Positions 63,101 through 64,000 of a stretch of 64,000 bases of DNA are shown here, in pieces. The first letter of the stretch is position 1. Every line of letters begins with the position of its first letter. The stretch comes from Paracentrotus lividus (lineage: Eukaryota; Echinodermata; Echinoidea; Camarodonta; Echinidae). The position numbers and the translations under genes are program-made. Under the pieces are notes generated by a model that made no database searches, was not told the origin of the DNA, and saw nothing but the letters and a program-made list of their open reading frames with translations. The DNA is taken from the NCBI GenBank assembly GCA_940671915.1, contig CALNVZ010003433.1, positions 31,548,491-31,612,490 of the forward strand. The letters are read 5' to 3'.

Positions 63101-63477
63101 CAATACACATATGGCGGTGCCCTTGCTGTGCTCTACACGTTTGTTACGTTACATGTGCATGGTATTTACACTAGCAATTATAAAAGAACAGTTTGTCAGA
63201 TGGAAACGGTTTTGAATGCGTTGGAGCAGTTTCATGTCAACGAAGGGCAACCCCCTTCAGATAAAGCTCCAGTATGACCAGAAGTGTTCCTTTTCTTATT
63301 TCATATGGAGATAATGAAATTGATGACTTCATACTAATTATGGAATAAAATCTTATTTTGTCTGATCTATTTTCACCAGGACATTATCTCCACATGTTTA
63401 CCTACCAGAATGATGCAAATAAGAGAGCGAGGCTGGAGGGTCTTATATATTCTAAACCTAATGATGGTGACTGTCAG
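6999..63477 (+). CDS. Giant MAM/LDLa-domain protein gene, 67 internal exons (both ends outside window)
   Basis: Sixty-seven exons totalling about 10.78 kb join with matched intron phases and no stop into about 3,590 residues. They encode 19 full MAM domains, a C-terminal MAM piece at the left edge, an N-terminal MAM piece at the right edge and seven LDLa modules. Each MAM has CxFE...C near its start, a C...FWYHMYG-like core and a GDIAIDDI-like end with a final Cys. The array resembles MALRD1-type proteins: large secreted or membrane proteins whose MAM domains make protein contacts. No signal peptide, transmembrane segment, start or stop codon lies here. All splice sites are GT-AG except one GC-AG (after 9998). 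Introns not listed separately (mostly 300-700 bp) hold only AT-rich sequence or simple runs. Orthology to MALRD1 itself is not shown. Confidence 0.93.
7358..7620 (-). mobile_element. tRNA-derived SINE, minus strand
   Basis: On the minus strand the element starts at about 7620 with a tRNA-like head. TAGCGCAATCGGTTAGAGCG matches a pol III A box and, about 50 bases on, GAGTTCGAAACCC matches a B box. The head is followed by a non-tRNA body and ends in an (ATT)n tail at 7358-7390. CACCATAT occurs next to both ends and may be the target-site duplication. SINEs of this build are copied by LINE machinery. It lies in the intron between exons 1 and 2 of the window, opposite to the gene. Confidence 0.75.
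7903..11249 (+). CDS. MAM domain 2 (exons 7903-8043, 9864-9998, 10469-10599, 11138-11249)
   Basis: This is the full four-exon form. Exon A opens with [10 protein letters not shown] and ends DHTYGTAF, B has MYMYFEVS and [11 protein letters not shown] has GDLNVY...GDQGDVW, and D has [15 protein letters not shown] and a short Thr/Pro linker (VPSTIPVV). Phases run 1-1-1-0-1. The donor after B reads AACAG|GCAAGT, a GC-AG intron; no GT donor that keeps the frame is present there. All four expected Cys are present. The intron 8044-9863 is unusually long and repeat-filled. Confidence 0.9.
8044..9863. other. Long intron inside MAM 2 with poly-A run and CpG-bearing repeat DNA
   Basis: Contains a run of about 40 A at 8565-8606. 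A direct repeat of TTTTTGTTATATTGAA-type sequence flanks it (about 8538 and 8618), as if an A-rich insertion split an older repeat. The next 400 bases are richer in CpG (GCGCTAGCGCG, ATACGCGG) than the rest of the gene. A palindrome follows at 9465-9642. No exon-like MAM or LDLa sequence is present on either strand. Confidence 0.6.
9465..9642. repeat. Palindromic MITE
   Basis: AGTGCATGCATCTATTAATG at 9465 pairs with the reverse complement of GTTGCATTGTAGAGCATGCACT ending at 9642. The centre is a tighter hairpin with CTCGGCCTACGGCCTCGG and CGTGCACAT opposite ATGTGCCCTCG. No protein is encoded. Palindromes with a CCTCGG core are consistent with a non-autonomous DNA element. Confidence 0.6.
11660..12470 (+). 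CDS. MAM domain 3 (exons 11660-12057, 12380-12470)
   Basis: The first three exon units are fused into one 398-nt exon, the longest here, leaving only the phase-0 intron before the last piece. Exon 11660 has [10 protein letters not shown], the DHTTGSGW end of the first unit, [18 protein letters not shown] and [11 protein letters not shown]. The final exon has [18 protein letters not shown] and DGEC. Entry is phase 1 and exit phase 1. The clean loss of two introns at their exact positions suggests recombination with a spliced copy, or stepwise intron loss. Confidence 0.9.
13164..14453 (+). CDS. MAM domain 4 (exons 13164-13301, 13718-13918, 14301-14453)
   Basis: Exon A has [10 protein letters not shown] and [11 protein letters not shown]. 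Exon 13718 carries [26 protein letters not shown] and the start of the third unit through LFTKSG. Exon 14301 holds the Trp ([12 protein letters not shown]), [22 protein letters not shown]. The usual phase-0 intron before the last unit is absent, and a phase-1 intron lies about 20 residues earlier, as in MAM 1. This shared layout suggests MAM 1 and MAM 4 derive from one ancestral module. Confidence 0.9.
14470..14618. repeat. Small foldback MITE with CCGTATTC ends
   Basis: GGTCCGTATTCTGATCCGAA at the left pairs with TTCGGTTTAGAATACGGGCC at the right. Inside, GAAGACTGAGATTGTATGAG pairs with CTCATACAAACTGAGTCTTC. It begins about 16 bases after the donor of exon 14301-14453. Its ends resemble those of the repeat at 41171-41623 (GGGCCCGTATTCC), so both may belong to one family. 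Confidence 0.65.
14920..17301 (+). CDS. MAM domain 5 (exons 14920-15060, 15506-15634, 16223-16353, 17172-17301)
   Basis: The full four-exon form with phases 1-1-1-0-1. Key features are [10 protein letters not shown], the DHTTGSAEG end of exon [11 protein letters not shown] and [12 protein letters not shown] in [11 protein letters not shown] and DQGNIWLKA in C, and [15 protein letters not shown] in D. D continues into a Thr/Pro linker ([14 protein letters not shown]), a likely O-glycosylated spacer. The intron before D is about 0.8 kb with a C-rich run at about 16417 and nothing else recognised. Confidence 0.9.
17789..21133 (+). CDS. MAM domain 6 (exons 17789-17941, 18387-18637, 21043-21133)
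   Basis: Exon A has [10 protein letters not shown], an acidic DDTDDDFDW stretch and DHTLNNNNG. The fused B-C exon has [19 protein letters not shown] and [14 protein letters not shown] and leaves in phase 0. Exon D has [19 protein letters not shown] and SSGQC. The 2.4-kb intron before D is mostly the Tc1-like element at 18999-20910, so the insertion explains why this intron is long. Confidence 0.9.
19104..20136. mobile_element. TTAA-flanked (piggyBac-type) non-autonomous element nested in the Tc1-like element
   Basis: The ends CTCTTTATGCGC and GCGCATAAAGAG are exact inverted repeats flanked on both sides by TTAA (19100-19103 and 20137-20140), the target sequence of piggyBac transposons. About 1.03 kb with no transposase frame. 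It includes near-repeats around CCCCATTGTCAAG (about 19577 and 19629). Nesting shows it arrived after the Tc1-like element. Confidence 0.7.
20180..20352. repeat. Hairpin repeat inside the Tc1-like element
   Basis: GATATGGTTCCAACTTTCAGGC (20181) pairs with the reverse complement near 20329-20350 (GCCTGAAAGTTGGAACCATAT). GCATATTGGTATGATGCTAC pairs with GTAGTATCTTATCAATATGC. It may be another small MITE or a fold of the host element. Confidence 0.5.
20465..20625 (+). pseudogene. Tc1-like transposase C-terminal fragment
   Basis: Two in-frame pieces are readable: [16 protein letters not shown] at about 20468-20515 and [19 protein letters not shown] at about 20560-20612. They match the NPIENLW...EEW...LVDS pattern of Tc1-family transposases. 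Stops and a frame change separate them. No start, helix-turn-helix or DDE catalytic triad is left. Confidence 0.7.
21707..23257 (+). CDS. MAM domain 7 (exons 21707-21847, 22430-22686, first part of 23183-23435)
   Basis: Exon A has [11 protein letters not shown] and NTYQTAQG. The fused B-C exon has [19 protein letters not shown] and [10 protein letters not shown]. The last unit ([20 protein letters not shown] with DTC) is fused without an intron to the start of MAM 8. The GDIA box is replaced by GDGILALDD, so the domain end is somewhat diverged, but the acidic pair and closing Cys remain. Confidence 0.88.
21915..22040 (+). repeat. Possible tRNA-derived SINE fragment
   Basis: GTGTGGTCTAGAAG... 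followed by AATGGACTGACGATCACTAGGTTTGCGGTTTGAATCC looks like a degenerate tRNA: an anticodon-arm-like stretch and a B-box-like GGTTTGAATCC (about 21962-21975). No clean A box or tail is seen. It lies in the intron after exon 21707-21847. Confidence 0.4.
22046..22173. repeat. Short MITE with CCACTTGRCTGC ends next to TTAA
   Basis: CCACTTGACTGCTGC follows TTAA at 22042-22045, and GCAGCCAAGTGG ends at 22173 followed by ATAA. The middle holds a perfect 16-bp palindrome, CACGTAATATTACGTG (22143-22158). The ends resemble a piggyBac-type miniature element with a decayed right target copy. Confidence 0.45.
23273..24671 (+). CDS. MAM domain 8 (rest of 23183-23435, 23881-24140, first part of 24592-24796)
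   Basis: It starts inside the fused exon with [11 protein letters not shown]. The first unit is longer than usual because of an insert ([16 protein letters not shown]) before the conserved FDW Trp. The B-C exon has [29 protein letters not shown]. The last unit, MFAGKIG...[15 protein letters not shown], is fused to LDLa 1 through a PTPTPP linker. Entry into 24592 is phase 0. Confidence 0.9.
24697..24795 (+). CDS. LDLa module 1 (end of exon 24592-24796)
   Basis: Six Cys in LDLa spacing: [18 protein letters not shown], then [10 protein letters not shown]. The Asp and Glu of DGSDE are the calcium-binding cage of this fold. It shares an exon with the end of MAM 8, so no intron separates the two domains. 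The exon leaves in phase 1, as every module boundary does. Confidence 0.9.
25291..29348 (+). CDS. MAM domain 9 (exons 25291-25428, 25887-26012, 26527-26657, 29264-29348)
   Basis: The full four-exon form. Exon A has [11 protein letters not shown] and [11 protein letters not shown] has [10 protein letters not shown] and a diverged core ([11 protein letters not shown]), C has [10 protein letters not shown] and [12 protein letters not shown], and D is short (85 nt) with [14 protein letters not shown]. Phases are 1-1-1-0-1. The 2.6-kb intron before D carries several repeats. After exon B, 26029-26225 is a degenerate GAT-rich simple repeat. Confidence 0.88.
26801..27160 (-). mobile_element. Two ~175-bp direct repeats around a primer-binding-site-like spacer (possible miniature LTR element)
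   Basis: Bases 26801-26976 and 26989-27160 are near-identical direct repeats. On the minus strand each ends in CCTACACGACA and contains AATAAA, as an LTR would. The 12-bp spacer plus the next bases read TGGTGGGAACCCGGGAC on that strand, like a tRNA primer-binding site directly after an LTR. Nothing else lies between them. No clear target-site duplication is seen, and a plain tandem duplication would also fit. Confidence 0.45.
27360..27935. repeat. Palindromic element with ~230-bp arms
   Basis: Left-arm motifs (AAGGGAATCCAACCCAAGGA, AAAATGAGAGGAGCAATCTA, ATGGGGATCCTCAAATTGGC) recur as reverse complements from 27690 to 27930 (GCCAATTTGAGGATCCCCAT, TAGATTGCTCCTCTCATTTT, GGTTGGATTCCCCTTTAAGG). 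The loop is about 90 bp. The arms are similar enough to form a long hairpin in RNA. No coding potential. Confidence 0.75.
28836..28959. repeat. Perfect-stem-like hairpin
   Basis: GTGCAAGGGTTCGAATATTA and TTGAACCTTGATCTATTCAA at the left pair with TTGAATAGATCAAGGTCCAA and TAATATTCGTAATCCTTGCAC at the right, around a 16-base loop (TTCCGATTACGCGTCG). The stem is about 50 bp with few mismatches. The flanking 28.3-28.8 kb is richer in CpG than the rest of the intron, but I see no exon there. Confidence 0.6.
29612..29731 (+). CDS. LDLa module 2 (own exon)
   Basis: A stand-alone phase 1-1 exon with six Cys: C at [14 protein letters not shown]-type spacing, CIDSSRVC, then [10 protein letters not shown]. 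The calcium cage reads DLSDES, with Leu in place of the usual Gly. It can be skipped or duplicated without shifting frame. Confidence 0.9.
30125..31251 (+). CDS. MAM domain 10 (exons 30125-30271, 30593-30864, first part of 31174-31429)
   Basis: Exon A has [20 protein letters not shown] and [10 protein letters not shown]. The fused B-C exon has [37 protein letters not shown] and [12 protein letters not shown]; the usual Trp before the C/D junction is Tyr. The last unit is [26 protein letters not shown] long Thr/Pro linker ([15 protein letters not shown]) follows in the same exon and leads into LDLa 3. Confidence 0.9.
31324..31428 (+). CDS. LDLa module 3 (end of exon 31174-31429)
   Basis: Six Cys: [33 protein letters not shown]. 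The usual D-G-S-D-E cage reads SENEDE, with the acidic pair kept, so calcium binding is likely but altered. It sits in one exon with the end of MAM 10, as LDLa 1 does with MAM 8. Confidence 0.87.
31750..33150 (+). CDS. MAM domain 11, diverged gene structure (exons 31750-31978, 32446-32620, 33048-33150)
   Basis: The A/B intron is absent: one exon runs from [12 protein letters not shown] through [18 protein letters not shown] to KTGQR. It leaves in phase 2, the only phase-2 intron found. The next exon has [12 protein letters not shown] and [12 protein letters not shown] and leaves in phase 0. The last exon has [22 protein letters not shown]. The phase-2 site just before the third Cys is not shared by any other module here, so this domain may have a separate origin. 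Confidence 0.9.
33689..37076 (+). CDS. MAM domain 12 (exons 33689-33838, 36325-36512, 36908-37076)
   Basis: Exon A has an extended opening ([15 protein letters not shown]) with a five-residue insert between the first two Cys, then [13 protein letters not shown] and DHTTGDG. Exon B has [29 protein letters not shown] and [11 protein letters not shown] and leaves in phase 0 inside the third unit (EKL|IWIK). The final exon fuses the rest of that unit with LVIEGVVG and [15 protein letters not shown]. The usual phase-0 intron before the last unit is missing. The 2.5-kb intron after A contains a minisatellite. Confidence 0.9.
33952..35590. repeat. Minisatellite-like array of ~150-bp monomers with two head sequences
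   Basis: After a (CTT)n run (33952-33998) comes a head (TATGCCTCCGCC...GGAGGCATTATGTTTTCGGG) and TCCGTCCGTACG-type repeats. Then follow monomers marked by GATAACTTAAGAACCG at about 34107, 34258, 34400 and 34544. A second head at 34688-34760 is followed by monomers at about 34773, 34924, 35067, 35218 and 35368. The block closes with ATGGCGGAGGCATAAATTTCGACCG at about 35553. Each monomer holds one to three AGGTCAAAGGTCA-like sites. The head and tail GGAGGCAT motifs are inverted, so this may be one mobile unit. Confidence 0.75.
35775..35860 (+). repeat. Possible 3' end of a LINE or SINE with (AAAT)n tail
   Basis: GACCTTGTTGAAAACAGTCTATTCTGAACTTG leads within about 40 bases into TGTTTTAATAAATAAATAAATAAATAAA. 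A short unique tail ending in a tetranucleotide run is typical of retroposon 3' ends. No coding part is present, so the family is unknown. Confidence 0.35.
37429..38723 (+). CDS. MAM domain 13 (exons 37429-37557, 38088-38350, first part of 38640-38874)
   Basis: Exon A is short (129 nt): [27 protein letters not shown] and DHTTNTASG, with fewer residues before the GP..DHT motif than its neighbours. The fused B-C exon has [32 protein letters not shown] and [15 protein letters not shown]. The last unit has [25 protein letters not shown] and runs straight into MAM 14 in the same exon. Confidence 0.9.
38739..40492 (+). CDS. MAM domain 14 (rest of 38640-38874, 39139-39225, 39752-39921, 40372-40492)
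   Basis: The first unit ([33 protein letters not shown]) is fused to MAM 13. The second unit is split by an extra phase-1 intron just before the third Cys: 39139 holds [11 protein letters not shown]...ESTSG and 39752 opens with [13 protein letters not shown]. The C unit has [14 protein letters not shown]. The last exon has [23 protein letters not shown] and a Pro-rich linker ([13 protein letters not shown]). Confidence 0.9.
40696..44735 (+). CDS. MAM domain 15 (exons 40696-40845, 44084-44340, 44645-44735)
   Basis: Exon A has [24 protein letters not shown] and DHTTGDSTG. The fused B-C exon has [29 protein letters not shown] and [11 protein letters not shown]; the WYHM core reads WFQM. The last exon has [27 protein letters not shown]. 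The 3.2-kb intron after A is mostly a 2.9-kb inverted-repeat element. Phases are 1-1-0-1. Confidence 0.9.
41171..41623. repeat. Nested MITE with GGGCCCGTATTCC ends
   Basis: GGGCCCGTATTCCATAAA at 41171-41188 is the exact reverse complement of TTTATGGAATACGGGCCC at 41606-41623. The interior is AT-rich and partly self-complementary (CTTAAGCAATTTGTCTTATA, AAAAATGCTTAAATTT). No target duplication is clear. It probably inserted into the larger element. Confidence 0.65.
42855..43052. repeat. Cluster of CGCGGAGACGT motifs inside the Harbinger-like element
   Basis: CGCGGAGACGT occurs at about 42859, 42961 and 43028, each within a larger palindrome such as GGAGACGTCTCC or GAGACGTCTTCGCGAC, with related AAACGTCTCAGCGACG copies between. 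Spacing is irregular (about 70-100 bases). These could be binding sites for the element's transposase or simply an internal decayed repeat. Confidence 0.45.
45251..53003 (+). CDS. MAM domain 16 (exons 45251-45382, 45814-45959, 46454-46570, first part of 52920-53154)
   Basis: Exon A has [21 protein letters not shown] and YTYRTSFG, with DYT in place of DHT. Exon B has [16 protein letters not shown] and [12 protein letters not shown] and leaves in phase 0 (VLQ|VYMHE), unlike the phase-1 B/C introns of MAM 2, 5 and 9. The C exon has SIYLWDMNT and [17 protein letters not shown]. The last unit, [28 protein letters not shown], comes 6.3 kb later and is fused to MAM 17. This is the most diverged domain of the array and the site of local tandem duplications and nested insertions. 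Confidence 0.87.
45985..46390. repeat. Pyrimidine-rich tandem duplication in the intron before exon C of MAM 16
   Basis: Two copies of about 190 bp: each runs from a CTTCCTCCTTG...ACTAT start through (CTT)n/(CTC)n to TTATTTATCTTTTTTTTTTCAA, CTTCTGTACTT and ATTACTTTTTCATT. Copy 1 starts near 45995 and copy 2 near 46187. Low-complexity DNA; the frames it opens (Phe/Leu/Ser runs) are not genes. Confidence 0.65.
46748..46800 (+). pseudogene. Second partial copy of MAM 16 exon C, split by a transposon
   Basis: ATAGTGACGAGGCCAGATGAGTGG...GAGATCAACTA repeats the second half of exon 46454-46570. The copy is broken at TA (46799-46800) and resumes at 52112 with TATACAAGCTCTGAATCATAT. The exon's 5' half is missing and its donor has decayed to AGG|GTACAT. 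The following intron sequence is duplicated too, so this is one unit of a tandem duplication. Confidence 0.75.
47153..48950 (+). pseudogene. Gag-like region of DIRS copy 2 with an expanded ~160-bp tandem repeat
   Basis: It starts at CTCGGACCCCAGGATGTTCT, matching copy 1 near 1239. The unit containing GAGGTGACGGG, CCTGGTCTCAACCGCC and CTTCGGCACCCTACCAAGCG recurs at about 47326, 47834, 48101, 48250, 48420 and 48580; copy 1 has only two. Encoded peptides are Pro/Gly/Ser-rich ([12 protein letters not shown]). Frameshifts in every unit prevent a continuous protein. The 48.65-48.95 kb part is an acidic stretch (DSEPTKTSS on the opposite strand is only a shadow). Confidence 0.6.
48950..50048 (+). 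pseudogene. RT stub and RNase H remnant of DIRS copy 2
   Basis: The RT keeps only a motif-A trace at about 49015 (EMRTSMY, out of frame for DAYFHV) followed at once by CTACCTGACGATTGGCTTTTAG, the same broken YLDD/DDWLL junction as copy 1. RNase H peptides are [13 protein letters not shown] (near 49280), [14 protein letters not shown] (49460-49500) and [13 protein letters not shown] (near 49695). The FDIDLFANESN stretch of copy 1 is deleted between about 49676 and 49680. It codes for no working enzyme. Confidence 0.75.
50050..50950 (+). pseudogene. Tyrosine recombinase remnant of DIRS copy 2
   Basis: Nucleotide similarity to copy 1 is high over the whole stretch. The best-kept peptide is at about 50742-50925: a frame with [19 protein letters not shown] and [14 protein letters not shown], the C-terminal part of DIRS recombinases, where this copy is better preserved than copy 1. 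The LVAVAxGHRRSS region near 50415-50440 is frameshifted. The His and Arg of the active site cannot be placed with confidence. Confidence 0.6.
52319..52394 (+). pseudogene. Third partial copy of MAM 16 exon C
   Basis: An in-frame stretch reads [19 protein letters not shown], close to [17 protein letters not shown] of the real exon. The upstream half ([15 protein letters not shown]) is absent and the donor has become ACA|GTATAT. Upstream, CTGAGATGAGCGTAG could act only as a weak acceptor. It is the last unit of a three-copy tandem duplication of about 230 bp. I treat it as a pseudoexon. Confidence 0.7.
53019..53895 (+). CDS. MAM domain 17 (rest of 52920-53154, 53359-53585, 53772-53895)
   Basis: It opens in the exon shared with MAM 16: [36 protein letters not shown]. 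The fused B-C exon has [31 protein letters not shown] and [11 protein letters not shown]. The last exon has a longer lead ([16 protein letters not shown]) and [16 protein letters not shown] (CT)n run follows the donor of the B-C exon at about 53630-53650. Confidence 0.9.
54164..54280 (+). CDS. LDLa module 4 (own exon)
   Basis: A phase 1-1 exon. Six Cys: [23 protein letters not shown], with an extra residue pair in NDGTDKC. The calcium cage reads NGADE (Ala for Ser, Asn for Asp), so ion binding may be weakened. Confidence 0.87.
54581..55702 (+). CDS. MAM domain 18 (exons 54581-54721, 55073-55329, 55618-55702)
   Basis: Exon A has [12 protein letters not shown] and a His/Gly/Lys-rich stretch ([15 protein letters not shown]) where most domains have DFDW, then DHTTLTSAG. 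The fused B-C exon has [32 protein letters not shown] and [15 protein letters not shown]. The last exon is short: [27 protein letters not shown] 9 has a last exon of the same 85-nt length. Confidence 0.9.
56042..56170 (+). CDS. LDLa module 5 (own exon)
   Basis: A phase 1-1 exon with a Ser-rich lead. Six Cys: [14 protein letters not shown]-type spacing, [20 protein letters not shown]. The cage DGSDE is canonical, with a two-residue extension before the last Cys. Confidence 0.9.
56612..58406 (+). CDS. MAM domain 19 (exons 56612-56761, 57181-57287, 57778-57942, 58316-58406)
   Basis: Exon A has [24 protein letters not shown] (Phe-Ile for the usual Phe-Asp-Trp) and RDHTTQYTG. The second unit is split by a phase-0 intron right after the third Cys ([15 protein letters not shown]), the same position as in MAM 21. 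Exon 57778 continues through TFNIYYRVG and [11 protein letters not shown]. The last exon has [22 protein letters not shown]. Confidence 0.9.
58807..58962 (+). CDS. LDLa module 6 (own exon)
   Basis: The longest LDLa exon, because about 15 residues of linker ([16 protein letters not shown]) precede the module. Six Cys: [26 protein letters not shown]. The cage reads GGEDES. The exon is phase 1-1. A (GAT)n simple repeat lies in the next intron at about 59098-59150. Confidence 0.88.
59275..61201 (+). CDS. MAM domain 20 (exons 59275-59376, 59777-59895, 60563-60718, first part of 61130-61319)
   Basis: The first exon has [12 protein letters not shown] and [10 protein letters not shown] but stops at QDAGG, about ten residues short: the GP..DHT segment is missing. 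B has [10 protein letters not shown] and [10 protein letters not shown], ending in phase 0 at Q|TSSSS. C has [11 protein letters not shown] and [10 protein letters not shown]. The last unit has [20 protein letters not shown] and is fused to LDLa 7. A 33-nt phase 1-1 segment at 59505-59537 would fill the gap in exon A but contains a stop. Confidence 0.87.
59505..59537 (+). other. Candidate 33-nt microexon with in-frame stop
   Basis: A good acceptor (CTTTCGTATTTCAG) and donor (AACAG|GTGAAA) bound exactly 33 bases, which is 11 codons in the phase 1-1 register of module boundaries. Read in frame it gives VGKAYLYNP then TAA. It sits between the shortened first exon of MAM 20 and its second exon. 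It may be a decayed exon, a regulated stop exon or chance. Confidence 0.35.
61223..61318 (+). CDS. LDLa module 7 (end of exon 61130-61319)
   Basis: Six Cys: [23 protein letters not shown]. The cage DGTDE is near canonical. It is fused in one exon to the last unit of MAM 20, like LDLa 1 and 3 with their MAMs. The donor TGTG|GTGAGT leaves in phase 1. Confidence 0.9.
61320..62239. other. Intron before MAM 21, no gene seen
   Basis: AT-rich. The only pattern is a short stretch at about 61690-61752 with degenerate GGTTTAGGGTAAGG-like repeats that loosely resemble telomere sequence. No exon, RNA gene or transposon end is recognised. Confidence 0.5.
62240..63477 (+). CDS. MAM domain 21, N-terminal part (exons 62240-62386, 63380-63477)
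   Basis: Exon A has [26 protein letters not shown] and DHTLNNPSG. The next exon has [20 protein letters not shown] and ends in phase 0 just after the third Cys (GDCQ|GTATGT), like exon 57181 of MAM 19. The rest of the domain lies beyond the window. The 1-kb intron between them has a GATT-type simple repeat at about 62588-62608 and no gene. Confidence 0.9.
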
Positions 63478-64000
63478 GTATGTAGTGTACAAGCATAGCT
63501 GGTAAAATAAACAAATTACCTATGGTCATATTCAAACGTGAGTGACACGACATTTGGACTGATAGAAGGGCGCATATCTTTGCACTTGTAGGTTATGAAT
63601 TGATCATGACTACCATATTATGCATAATGTAGAAGGGGCATGTGTCATTGCCACTTGGATTTGAATTTTACATTTGGTCCTGGAAATCATGATTAAAAAA
63701 CAGTGCGTGAGTGACACAACGAAAAATGTTTGGTTATGGTTGTTAGTCTGCTGGTATATCTACATGAATAGTGTACCTCTCTGACATTTATTGTCCTTAT
63801 CAATCATTCCCTCTCTGTGGAAAATGGTCCACCTCTATGTGTCGTGAGTGACAAGACATCCAAAACGTGAGTGACACGACCAGTGCCTTAAATCAGGGCT
63901 CAACATTAAAGGGCGCCCGGGCGCCCGGGGCGCCTATTTCACCTACCAGGACCCTCAAATCAGAGGAATTATCAAAAAGTAGTTGCCCGAATTGACCCTC
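63478..64000. other. Start of the last intron, with repeated CGTGAGTGACAC motifs
   Basis: CGTGAGTGACACGAC or close variants occur at 63537, 63706, 63843 and 63866, all in the same orientation. A GC-only run, GGGCGCCCGGGCGCCCGG, lies at about 63911-63930, unlike the AT-rich surroundings. No coding exon is visible before the window ends. The motif cluster may belong to a repeat that continues to the right. Confidence 0.5.

Overview
The window is eukaryotic, and most likely comes from a marine deuterostome invertebrate. I favour an echinoderm such as a sea urchin; a hemichordate or another marine invertebrate is possible. The reasons are AT-rich introns with frequent TACATGTA motifs, short exons with clean GT-AG borders, a DIRS-type tyrosine-recombinase retroelement, tRNA-derived SINEs and many miniature inverted-repeat elements. 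The species call is inference; the gene and repeat calls are read from the sequence.

The whole window from about 7.0 kb onward is the interior of one giant plus-strand gene. I could place 67 consecutive exons (6999-63477) that join without a frame break into about 3,590 residues. They encode a tandem array of MAM domains (19 complete, one partial at each end) with seven LDL-receptor class A (LDLa) modules between some of them, and short Pro/Thr linkers. This is the architecture of MAM-and-LDLa proteins (MALRD1-like). Neither the start nor the end of the gene is in the window, so no signal peptide, membrane anchor, promoter or polyadenylation site can be assigned. Modules are bounded by phase-1 introns. 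The exon before the last piece of each domain normally ends in phase 0. Several modules have lost or moved introns.

Region by region: 1-4520 is a decayed DIRS-like element, cut off at the left edge. 4735-6880 is a foldback repeat containing a nested 1.07-kb inverted-repeat element. 6999-26657 holds MAM 1 to the third exon of MAM 9, with a tRNA-SINE (7358-7620), several palindromes and a Tc1-like element (18999-20910) that was itself hit by a TTAA-flanked element. 26658-29263 is an intron with a possible miniature LTR element and two foldbacks. 29264-40845 continues the array to the first exon of MAM 15, with a minisatellite at 33.95-35.59 kb. 40846-44083 holds a 2.9-kb inverted-repeat element flanked by TTA. 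44084-46570 finishes MAM 15 and most of MAM 16. 46571-52919 is an intron in which an exon fragment was tandemly copied, a TA-flanked element landed in one copy, and a second DIRS-like element sits inside that element. 52920-63477 carries the last exon of MAM 16 to MAM 21, and the gene runs off the right edge.

The domains imply a large secreted or cell-surface adhesion or binding protein. MAM domains mediate protein contacts and LDLa modules are calcium-dependent ligand-binding folds. The transposons are intronic passengers. The most unusual points are two DIRS copies sharing the same disabling deletion, a three-level nested insertion inside a duplicated exon, a 33-nt symmetric microexon candidate with an in-frame stop, and a repeated intronic array of nuclear-receptor-like half-sites.
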